From the NCBI GenBank assembly GCA_034660015.1, contig JAYEII010000050.1:1-11020 (forward strand): a DNA stretch of 11,020 nucleotides, read 5' to 3'. Of this stretch, positions 6,256-11,020 are shown piece by piece (position 1 is the first letter of the stretch; every line of letters starts with the position of its first letter). The notes under the pieces were generated by a model that saw only the letters and a list, made by a program, of their open reading frames with translations, made no database searches and had not been told where the DNA came from. A program made the position numbers and the translations under genes. This stretch comes from QEXZ01 sp034660015 (lineage in GTDB: Archaea > Halobacteriota > Syntropharchaeia > Alkanophagales > Methanospirareceae).

Positions 6256-6266
6256 GTATATTATAC
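6256..6266. promoter_or_regulatory. Second copy of the GTATATTATAC palindrome, before the zinc-ribbon-like ORF
   Basis: Identical to 5912-5922 and again directly after a TATA-like TTTTATAC (6248-6255). It is about 30 bp before the ATG at 6296. Finding the same site at both starts suggests joint control by the RHH protein. Confidence 0.5.
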
Positions 6267-6295
6267 GGGGTGGAATATCGCTTAACCGAACACAC

Positions 6296-6493
6296 ATGAA
6301 ACGCTATCTATCACATTCAAGTATAAGGCAGTACGAACTCGCGGATTTTGGCAATAATAAATGGCCAAGATGTCCAAAATGCGGGACACAAATGGAATTC
6401 GTAATGTTCTTCAAAAAAGATCCGCCTCTACTATCTGAAAAATGGGAATTTGGTACTAAATTAGACGATTGGAACTACCTGTGTGCTACTTAA
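6296..6493 (+). CDS. Small zinc-ribbon-like protein, possibly truncated
   Basis: 65 aa, family not recognised. Residues 24-28 are 'PRCPKCGTQM', a CxxC knuckle as in zinc ribbons. The only other cysteine is near the end ('DWNYLCAT', C63), so one ligand of a normal second CxxC knuckle is missing; the stop comes right where 'CxxC' would be completed, which suggests a truncated C-terminus. The ATG directly follows the right 13-bp repeat arm, with no ribosome binding site but with a TATA/palindrome unit about 30-45 bp upstream, so the mRNA may be leaderless. It shares its promoter design with the RHH gene and is followed by a small hairpin terminator, so it is probably expressed. It could be a partner of the RHH protein or a decayed host gene. 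Confidence 0.5.
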   Translation: MKRYLSHSSIRQYELADFGNNKWPRCPKCGTQMEFVMFFKKDPPLLSEKWEFGTKLDDWNYLCAT

Positions 6494-6507
6494 AGTGCTC
6501 TAAATTT

Positions 6508-6522
6508 CCCCGAAGGGGTTTT
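6508..6522 (+). terminator. Short GC hairpin followed by T-rich run
   Basis: CCCC GAA GGGG followed by TTTTGTTCTTTG, 14 bp after the stop of the zinc-ribbon-like ORF. The stem is only 4 bp, so the call is modest. Confidence 0.45.
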
Positions 6523-6593
6523 GTTCTTTGCACAATGAGGGCAAAAAGTTAATAAAATTAGTGTTTGCATGGGTGTATTGTTACTACCGATAA

Positions 6594-7856
6594 TTATATG
6601 GTTGTGGTAATGAGCGGGGAACTCAACTCCCCTATAATATCCTGTTCAGCCAGATGAAGTATGCGGTGTTTCAACGCCTTAATTTGCTGCTCAACGTCAC
6701 CGTCCAGTTCGATTTCTTCACCGCCCCCAAAAATCTCTTCCTTTACCTTTTCTCCTATAATGTCGTCCCGTTCGGGCTTCAATCGTATAATCAACGAATC
6801 GGGAGGCAGGAACCTATCGTATTGTTCCAGTGCAGCTCCTCTTTCTATTCCCGCTATCAATCCATCCGCATCGCCGTCTGTAATGCCTATCATGGGAATC
6901 CCAAACCGTTTCAGTATGTCGCCGGCAATGCTTGTTGTATCGTCTCCTATGGTTACCGCAACCACAACGTCAGCATCGGCATCCTTGAGTTTCGGAAAAA
7001 GATTGCCAACGTTATAAAAAAGACATGCCCGCTTCTTTTTTTTCCCCCTCCCTTTTCCCCGCAATTTACGTTCATCCGTTCCTGCTCCTACCTCTACTCT
7101 TTTCGGGTTCGTCCTCCTGATAACACTCGCGGTCTTTACTAACACTTTTTCCAACTCCAGCGGAGGCAACTTCTCAAGGTTATGTTTTATTAACCTGCCG
7201 CCAACAATATCTACCAGTTTTCCTTCTTTCGCTACCAGCGTAACGCTATTATTTTTGTTTTTATGCGAGGATGAAGCCATTCCGATAACAACGCCATCCA
7301 CAACAATTTTCTCTCCGGGATGCACGCCCTTTATCTCGCGATATACGCGATTAGAACGAGCATCTTTTTTGCATCTTGATTCGAGCTTGTACGGTTGTCT
7401 CTCGCGGAACTCACTGAAAACCCCGGTTAGTCTTTTATATACCCCTACATCGTCGGGCCTCAGGAGCCATCGAATAATAATCCTGCTCCCGCTGCCGTAT
7501 TCTAATTGCACAAACGAAATAGTTTCCTCTGCGGCACCACGCCTATCAAAAAAACGCCTCAGAATGCCTTCACCGAGCATGAACCCGCTCTCTTCGGTCT
7601 TTGCATGGTTCACCAGCAGGATAAAATTTACGTCCCGCTCGACAAAATCTTCCATTACTTCTGAGGGTCTCATATCCCTGCTTATGTCTATCACATGCTG
7701 CATACCGGCGTCTATAACCGCTGTTTTACCCGTTATTCCACCCAAAGCCGCCTCTACTTCAAATCCCGCTGCATCCATCAGTGTTTTTATAGCTTCTCCC
7801 GCTTCGCCTTCGTCTAGTATCTCGGGTCCGTGGATTAGCAGTCCTATGGTGGTCAT
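6594..7856 (-). CDS. DUF2117 family protein (COG4050), archaeal, function unknown
   Basis: 420 aa, cytosolic. The N-terminus 'GLLIHGPEILDEGEA' (5-19) and 'LGGITGKTAVIDAG' (38-51), then 'FILLVNHAKTEESGFMLGEG' (78-97), are the features I associate with the methanogen-centred DUF2117 family. The C-terminal half has a Rossmann-like pattern with acidic clusters: 'VVVAVTIGDDTTSIAGDIL' (297-315) and 'GITDGDADGLIAG' (324-336), which could bind metal or nucleotide. Between the halves lies a highly basic, low-complexity linker, 'RKLRGKGRGKKKKRA' (263-277), encoded by a long polypurine tract. No experimental function is known to me. The ATG at 7856 is the first in frame; a TATA-like element lies 30-35 bp upstream. 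It is monocistronic, with the zinc-ribbon-like ORF converging on it. Confidence 0.8.
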   Translation of the reverse strand: MTTIGLLIHGPEILDEGEAGEAIKTLMDAAGFEVEAALGGITGKTAVIDAGMQHVIDISRDMRPSEVMEDFVERDVNFILLVNHAKTEESGFMLGEGILRRFFDRRGAAEETISFVQLEYGSGSRIIIRWLLRPDDVGVYKRLTGVFSEFRERQPYKLESRCKKDARSNRVYREIKGVHPGEKIVVDGVVIGMASSSHKNKNNSVTLVAKEGKLVDIVGGRLIKHNLEKLPPLELEKVLVKTASVIRRTNPKRVEVGAGTDERKLRGKGRGKKKKRACLFYNVGNLFPKLKDADADVVVAVTIGDDTTSIAGDILKRFGIPMIGITDGDADGLIAGIERGAALEQYDRFLPPDSLIIRLKPERDDIIGEKVKEEIFGGGEEIELDGDVEQQIKALKHRILHLAEQDIIGELSSPLITTTI

Positions 7857-7882
7857 TGCTAATTTTAAAAGGATTAATCATA

Positions 7883-7894
7883 CAAAATATTTAA
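7883..7894 (-). promoter_or_regulatory. TATA-like box for the DUF2117 gene
   Basis: On the minus strand this reads TTAAATATTTTG, about 30-35 bp before the ATG at 7856. That predicts a very short or absent leader. Called from position and composition only. Confidence 0.4.
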
Positions 7895-7930
7895 GAAGAA
7901 TGAAAGGCGATACTGCTATTGATTTGGCGA

Positions 7931-8108
7931 ATAAACTCAAAAACAGTAACAATCACGAAAGAAGCGTATAAAAAATTAAAAATGCAAAGATACTGCCTTG
8001 AAGATAGACGTTTTAATTGCTGCAACAGCCATTGAAAACAACTCTAAACTTGTTACAAGGGATGAAGGTTATGGGAATATACAAAGACTGGAGATTGAGT
8101 TTTATTAA
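7931..8108 (+). pseudogene. VapBC toxin-antitoxin scar: antitoxin N-terminus joined to PIN toxin C-terminus
   Basis: Two frames carry recognisable pieces. From 7931 one frame reads 'INSKTVTITKEAYKKLKMQ', the usual beta-strand opening of a VapB antitoxin ('TITVTEEAYERLK' type). From about 7989 a second frame reads 'DTALKIDVLIAATAIENN', 'SKLVTRDEGYGNIQRLEIEF', Y, stop at 8106-8108. This is the last third of a VapC PIN-domain RNase, including the conserved Asp of 'D.LIAATA' and the 'LVTRD' strand. Everything between (the antitoxin C-terminus and about two thirds of the toxin, with the first catalytic acidic residues) is missing, so an internal deletion with frame shift has left an inactive scar. 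It occupies much of the 406-bp gap between the DUF2117 gene and the M24 remnant. Confidence 0.72.
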
Positions 8109-8148
8109 TTATAACAGAGAGCAGCACGAGAAAATAGAAAATAAATTG

Positions 8149-8253
8149 TTGACACAGATTAACGCAGACAGACGATAAAGATCAACAATGCTAAACTTAA
8201 AGAAATCCGTGTAAATCCGTGTCTTAAATAAGAGGAAGTTATACGTTATATAC
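8149..8253 (+). repeat. Hairpin repeat, 'GACACAGATTAACGCAG' family, copy 2
   Basis: It starts TTGACACAGATTAACGCAGA, identical over 20 bp to copy 1 (1915-1934). The arms are about 8151-8169 and 8205-8223 (ATCCGTGTAAATCCGTGTC), and it ends in the tail GAAGTTATACGTTATATAC (8235-8253). The central loop differs and is shorter than in copy 1. As in copy 1, it begins just past the end of one gene and ends just before the start of the next. Confidence 0.78.
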
Positions 8254-8263
8254 AATAACAAAC

Positions 8264-8701
8264 ATGCTAATGCCCAAACCCCTTCTAGTGGCCAGCGGGA
8301 GCATGCATAATGCTGATATGTATTATGCCACTCATTTCCTTGCCGTAGACCCTTTTATTTATCTCCGCGTTCCACACGAAGGAAAAGACATTCTCGTTGT
8401 GTCGCAAATGGAATACGAAAGAGCGAGAAAAGAGTCAATGGTAACTGAAATCAGGTCTTCGCTTGATTACGGCAGTGACCTCAAAACAGAAGAGTTTATT
8501 ACCAAAATCCTTCTGGAAGAACGTATAAACGCGATAGAAGTGCCACGGAATTTTCCGTTATTCACGGCTGAGGAACTGAGGAAAAACGGCATAGAAGTGG
8601 TTCCCGTGGAGCAAGTGATGATGACGAAAGAGCGAGCGACAAAGGATGAACCAGAAATAAGTTATATGAAGAAGGCACAATATTGGGGCTTTTTATTATG
8701 A
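8264..8701 (+). pseudogene. Xaa-Pro peptidase (M24B) remnant: creatinase N-terminal domain only
   Basis: M24B dipeptidases/aminopeptidases P cleave X-Pro peptides and are about 350-400 aa. They have an N-terminal creatinase-like domain followed by a 'pita-bread' catalytic domain with five metal ligands. Here 145 aa are left. The visible parts are 'PKPLLVASGSMHNADMYYAT', 'FIYLRVPHEGKDILVVSQME' and 'RATKDEPEISYMKKAQ', the last being the typical linker helix just before the catalytic domain. The frame then runs into 'YWGFLL' and stops. No metal-ligand motif follows, so the enzyme cannot be active; a stable N-terminal fragment might still be made. The start could be M1 or M3. It lies behind the second hairpin repeat and ahead of a strong inverted repeat/terminator. 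Confidence 0.75.
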
Positions 8702-8727
8702 GTCATTTATATAGGGTGGAAAAAAAT

Positions 8728-8765
8728 AAAAAGGTGGAAAAAAGGCACTTAGCTACCACCTTTTT
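8728..8765. terminator. Bidirectional hairpin terminator
   Basis: AAAAAGGTGG (8728-8737) and CCACCTTTTT (8756-8765) are perfect 10-bp inverted repeats with an 18-nt loop. On the plus strand the stem ends in TTTTT after the M24 remnant. On the minus strand it ends in TTTTTATTTTTTT after the peptidase gene. The minus-strand stem starts inside the last codons and stop of the peptidase gene (stop at 8749-8751). A second GGTGGAAAAAA at 8715-8725 offers an alternative pairing. Confidence 0.7.
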
Positions 8766-9918
8766 CTGGTCGAGTTAATTCGGTATAGATTGTTCCATCT
8801 GCTGTTGCAATATACAAAGTCGTTGGTCCGTCATGGAACTTCCAGAATGGATGATACGGGCTCCATGATTGCTCACATGGTTTCCAGACTAACATTGGAA
8901 GTCCTAAGTTATGTCCAGCATAGTCCTCTGCTATTTGTGTTGCCTCTTCCTCTGATATCTCCGGGTACTCGCCAAGGTGCTCGGAAGCATAGGAAGCTCC
9001 TGCAAATCTCATCTTTCCTCCTCCAACTTCAACTATGACAACCGTCGAAGTCTTTCCATCGATTTTGAATGGTACAAGATAGTAGTTACTGAAATCGGGA
9101 GACAATGATTTTACCATGAGCGGGTCATCTGCAACAGAACCATTGAAATGTTCTGCGAATCGTTGATTCTTGGTGAGATTATGCGCTATGTAACGCTCAT
9201 ATGCAATCTGTGTGGCCTGCTCTGCTCTATCTGCATGATAAGACTTCTCAAGTCCAGCCATCCCATTTCCCGGACCTTCATCACTTCCATGTTCTGGACA
9301 CACTACATTGACATATTTCCCATTCCATTTAGTGCCATATTGATTGGCAGTGAAATAAGTAGATTTCCACGTGCTTGCTGTAAGATAATGATCCTCGCCT
9401 ACTCCTGAAGTATCAGGATCGTTAACGTAGATACCATAGACGGTATAACTAGGACTCGTTGCTGGAGCGGCGCTGCTATAAACACCTCTTACAAGCATCC
9501 AATGACCGCCGTTATATACAAGCGATGATTGAGGCTCTACATATTCGTCTAAATAGTACACCACATCATTCAATCCACTATCTGCACTACTGTAGCTAGA
9601 ATCAAAGTACCATGCATTGGCTGGTATGTAGTGGTCCAAAGTTGCTTCAAGGCTATCCGGGTCTGTGTACCAATCATCAGGCTCGGTCAAATGATTTTGT
9701 ATGTAATTCCATAATGTGCTCTGGGAATAATAGTCACCATCTTCGTATTTTATCCACATCTGAGCTGTTGCAGGTCCGCAATAGTTCGATTGTGCTTGCT
9801 GGTAATATGGAACATTTGACAAGTCTCTGGTATATGCGAGAGCAACTCCAAAAAATAGGGGTGAGATGACCAAGAGTGCCAGAATAACAAAAGTTATCAC
9901 TTTTTGTTTATTTTTCAT
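8749..9918 (-). CDS. Secreted C39-like (papain-fold) cysteine peptidase with duplicated C-terminal module
   Basis: 389 aa. A signal peptide is clear: 'MKNKQK', hydrophobic 'VITFVILALLVISPLFFGVA', then 'LAYTRD', so the protein is exported; there is no second membrane segment or obvious lipobox. The peptidase domain (about 35-190) has 'VPYYQQAQSNYCGPATAQMW' with catalytic C47 and an upstream Gln (Q40/Q41) for the oxyanion hole, 'NGGHWMLVRGV' with H139, and 'YVNDPDTSG' with D167/D169. This matches the Peptidase_C39_2 pattern. The remainder (about 221-389) holds two similar units: 'EQATQIAYERYIAHNL' (233-248) and 'EEATQIAEDYAGHNLGL' (324-340). Each is followed by beta-strands, reminiscent of PepSY-type inhibitory/propeptide domains. 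Sequons NLT (247) and NGS (259) are present. The start has AGGGGGTG (9931-9938) 12 bp upstream. No ABC exporter is adjacent, so it is not evidently a bacteriocin-processing C39. Confidence 0.82.
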   Translation of the reverse strand: MKNKQKVITFVILALLVISPLFFGVALAYTRDLSNVPYYQQAQSNYCGPATAQMWIKYEDGDYYSQSTLWNYIQNHLTEPDDWYTDPDSLEATLDHYIPANAWYFDSSYSSADSGLNDVVYYLDEYVEPQSSLVYNGGHWMLVRGVYSSAAPATSPSYTVYGIYVNDPDTSGVGEDHYLTASTWKSTYFTANQYGTKWNGKYVNVVCPEHGSDEGPGNGMAGLEKSYHADRAEQATQIAYERYIAHNLTKNQRFAEHFNGSVADDPLMVKSLSPDFSNYYLVPFKIDGKTSTVVIVEVGGGKMRFAGASYASEHLGEYPEISEEEATQIAEDYAGHNLGLPMLVWKPCEQSWSPYHPFWKFHDGPTTLYIATADGTIYTELTRPEKGGS

Positions 9919-9955
9919 CTTTTTCTATATCACCCCCTAAACTTTTTGGGTACTT

Positions 9956-10018
9956 CTATCATTGCGCCCCTCCTCGGCGCTCACTGATAGTATCGTTCAA
10001 ACCCCTGATAAAACTATC
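9956..10018 (-). promoter_or_regulatory. Leader/operator region of the peptidase gene: nested hairpin and GATA/TATC half-sites
   Basis: An outer repeat CTATCA/TGATAG (9956-9961, 9985-9990) encloses an inner GCGCC/GGCGC (9964-9968, 9976-9980). On the minus strand the 7-nt loop reads GAGGAGG, a ribosome-binding-like sequence. Next to it are GATAGTATC (9986-9994) and GATAAAACTATC (10007-10018), giving five GATA/TATC half-sites in about 60 bp. This could be a folded mRNA leader or an operator array for the upstream winged-helix protein; neither is shown. Confidence 0.4.
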
Positions 10019-10024
10019 TTTTCA

Positions 10025-10040
10025 TTCGGTTTTTTCCGAA
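10025..10040. terminator. Small hairpin after the winged-helix gene
   Basis: TTCGG, six T, CCGAA. It lies 19 bp past the stop of the winged-helix gene (10059). No T run follows on the minus strand, so termination is doubtful and it may simply be part of the intergenic control region. Confidence 0.25.
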
Positions 10041-10058
10041 CGAGAACAGAATAATGGC

Positions 10059-10595
10059 TTAAAAGTGCGCTTTTCCTGTTGATCTCCCTCTAATACTTCG
10101 ATGCAGCAAATATAAAAAGAGAAATCCGAGTGAGAACAAAATTAAACCAATGGTGAGATGTTCTGGTTCATAGACGGGCATACCGCCACCTCCCTTTGCC
10201 GGCGTTGGGAAAATATTTTTAACAAACCTATAAACCTCTAAAACTCCCCCTACAAAAGCTAATATTGAAGAAGAAAGAAGGATTAGTATCCTTTTTGGGC
10301 TTTTACATGAGTGAAGTATTCCTTTCCCCTCTTCGGCAAGCTCATAGTAGACCCACTTATTATTCTTGTTTACCTTCTTTACCAGACCCGATTCAATCAA
10401 AATGGTTAGATGTTCGTGAACCGTTGGTTTAGAATTATTCAATTCATCCGTTAAATCCTTTAATGTCACAGGCCAGGAATCGATTGTTTTGAGAATGCAA
10501 ACTCTCGTTTCGGATGCCAAAGTCCTGATTGTTCTCTTATCAAGTGTGATATTGTCCATCCATGCCGTCAAGATAGGCTTGGATTTTTTCAGCAT
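10059..10595 (-). CDS. Membrane-anchored winged-helix (ArsR-type) transcriptional regulator
   Basis: 178 aa from the ATG at 10595. Residues about 20-95 form a winged helix of ArsR type: 'RTIRTLASETRVCILKTID', 'VTLKDLTDELNNSKPTVHEH' containing the recognition helix, and the wing 'GLVKKVNKNNKWVYYEL'. After 'SPKR' come two membrane helices, about 102-121 ('ILILLSSSILAFVGGVLEVY') and 146-165 ('HLTIGLILFSLGFLFLYLLH'), joined by a Gly/Pro-rich loop with GGGG. The protein therefore tethers a DNA-binding domain to the membrane, a layout seen repeatedly in methanogen-related archaea; the signal is unknown. The ATG is chosen over the TTG at 10601 because GGAGGCGG sits upstream at ideal range. It overlaps the preceding 80-codon gene by 7 nt (ATGCTGA), so translation is probably coupled. 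The secreted peptidase gene 140 bp downstream is a likely target. Confidence 0.88.
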   Translation of the reverse strand: MLKKSKPILTAWMDNITLDKRTIRTLASETRVCILKTIDSWPVTLKDLTDELNNSKPTVHEHLTILIESGLVKKVNKNNKWVYYELAEEGKGILHSCKSPKRILILLSSSILAFVGGVLEVYRFVKNIFPTPAKGGGGMPVYEPEHLTIGLILFSLGFLFLYLLHRSIRGRSTGKAHF

Positions 10596-10831
10596 AAGCA
10601 AACCGCCTCCATATCTGCCTCTACACCTAAAATGGATTGTAATGTATAGACCAATTCATTGGATGATCCAGTCGTCTCTAAAGCGTGTATAAAATCTTCC
10701 AGAATACCCATCCGTTTTTCATCAGCAATTTGTATTTCGGGACCTTTTCTTGTTTCGCGATATTCTTTTCGGAGTTTTGGAAGGTCATTTACAAAAGGAC
10801 TCAAAGAATAACCAAGATCCACCCCCTTCAC
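10589..10831 (-). CDS. Unrecognised 80-codon protein coupled to the membrane-anchored regulator
   Basis: Started by GTG at 10831. The protein is charged and helical in the middle ('LPKLRKEYRETRKGPEIQIA') and ends 'LQSILGVEADMEAVCLC' with a C-x-C terminus. No family is recognised and no membrane segment is seen. Its stop overlaps the ATG of the winged-helix gene, which argues that it is a real gene translated just before the regulator. There is no ribosome binding site before the GTG. The same frame continues open upstream to a TAG at 10880-10882 ('TRRIRKQYC' directly precedes the GTG) but has no ATG, GTG or TTG there. An 11-codon frame starting at ATG 10863 ('MEPGASESNIA') ends with TGA overlapping the GTG (GTGA). 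This may be a leader peptide, or the real N-terminus separated by a frameshift. Confidence 0.5.
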   Translation of the reverse strand: MKGVDLGYSLSPFVNDLPKLRKEYRETRKGPEIQIADEKRMGILEDFIHALETTGSSNELVYTLQSILGVEADMEAVCLC

Positions 10832-10884
10832 GCAATATTGCTTTCTGATGCGCCGGGTTCCATAAGTTTGATAGGATTGCTAAC

Positions 10885-10906
10885 TAAACTTTTAAAAAAA
10901 AGTTTA
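10885..10906. promoter_or_regulatory. AT-rich palindrome upstream of the regulator operon
   Basis: TAAACTTTT, AAAA, AAAAGTTTA: perfect 9-bp arms. It lies about 30 bp before the ATG at 10863 and about 65 bp before the GTG at 10831. It could be the core promoter (TATA) and also an operator for the winged-helix protein, as ArsR-type proteins bind such palindromes; function inferred. Confidence 0.45.
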
Positions 10907-11020
10907 ATCAAAAACGCTTTGCAGTCTCCAAATTGTTCCATCTCGCTATTGGTCTCTGATCTGCCAGTACGCTCTCGTATCGCCTTTCTCGTTCTGCGAT
11001 GGCTGCACTCTAACCCGTTG

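Larger units (their letters stand above)
5875..6293 (+). mobile_element. Inverted-repeat-bounded cassette carrying an RHH gene, at the break in sepS
   Basis: GTGTTCGGTTAAG (5875-5887) and CTTAACCGAACAC (6281-6293) are perfect 13-bp inverted repeats 419 bp apart, outside edge to outside edge. The left arm includes the last sepS codons (GTG TTC GGT) and its stop, so the arm may partly be host sequence. Inside is one gene, an RHH regulator. No transposase or integrase is encoded and no target duplication is visible, so 'mobile' is an inference from the interrupted gene and the repeats. Alternatives are a rearrangement junction that duplicated sepS sequence in inverted orientation, or regulatory sites. 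Confidence 0.35.

Noticed and set aside
5930..6493. RHH gene plus following ORF as a toxin-antitoxin pair
   Set aside because: RHH proteins are common antitoxins, but the second ORF looks like a zinc ribbon, not a known toxin fold, and is separated by about 80 bp with its own promoter.
6654..7142. Plus-strand 162-codon ORF
   Set aside because: Also antisense to the DUF2117 gene, without recognisable motifs.
7255..7971. Plus-strand 238-codon Ser-rich ORF
   Set aside because: Antisense of the DUF2117 gene for most of its length; the Ser/Pro richness is a shadow effect.
10946..11020. Minus-strand frame ending '...TRAYWQIRDQ' stop, possible 3' end of a gene entering from the right
   Set aside because: Two other frames over the same bases also read plausibly, and the piece is only 24 codons; the sequence beyond the edge is needed.

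Overview
The window looks archaeal, from a methanogen-related euryarchaeote; an ANME-1/Methanophagales-type genome would fit, but the sequence alone does not prove it. The support is a combination of genes: a stand-alone Bud32 kinase (KEOPS), a UPF0282 metallo-beta-lactamase-fold protein, a DUF2117 protein, the first codons of O-phosphoseryl-tRNA synthetase (SepRS), a membrane-anchored winged-helix regulator, and TATA-box promoters with several starts that look leaderless. A run of exactly 100 N (1764-1863) shows this is a scaffolded draft assembly.

Left part (1-2987): a two-module MgtE/SLC41-type cation permease runs leftward off the window. It diverges from an AroQ-type chorismate mutase whose middle is lost in the gap. 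Around these lie two families of hairpin repeats: 'CACCGC(A/G)GAG' arms at 1406-1501 with a half copy at 2055-2081, and 'GACACAGATTAACGCAG' arms at 1915-2039. A UPF0282 MBL-fold gene follows. Middle (3009-5664): a CoA-disulfide-reductase/NADH-oxidase-like flavoprotein diverges from bud32 across a compact promoter region, and a COG2426-type small membrane protein converges on bud32.

The accessory stretch is 5749-8701. It opens with a 45-codon remnant of sepS cut right after its 'SVFG' motif. The cut lies inside a 13-bp inverted repeat whose partner is 406 bp downstream. Between the arms is a ribbon-helix-helix (RHH) regulator gene; just outside the right arm is a small zinc-ribbon-like ORF. 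Both genes carry the same 11-bp palindrome (GTATATTATAC) directly after a TATA-like element, which suggests a small self-regulated cassette. A DUF2117 gene follows on the minus strand, then a frameshifted VapBC scar, the second copy of the GACACAG-type hairpin repeat, and an M24 (Xaa-Pro peptidase) gene that has lost its whole catalytic domain.

Right part (8749-11020), all minus strand: an unrecognised 80-codon gene overlaps and is probably coupled to a winged-helix regulator with two C-terminal membrane helices. 140 bp further on is a secreted C39-like cysteine peptidase with a duplicated C-terminal module. Its leader holds a hairpin and several GATA/TATC half-sites, so a local membrane-regulator/secreted-peptidase circuit is a reasonable guess. 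The best candidates for something undescribed are the RHH/palindrome cassette in sepS and this regulator-peptidase cluster.
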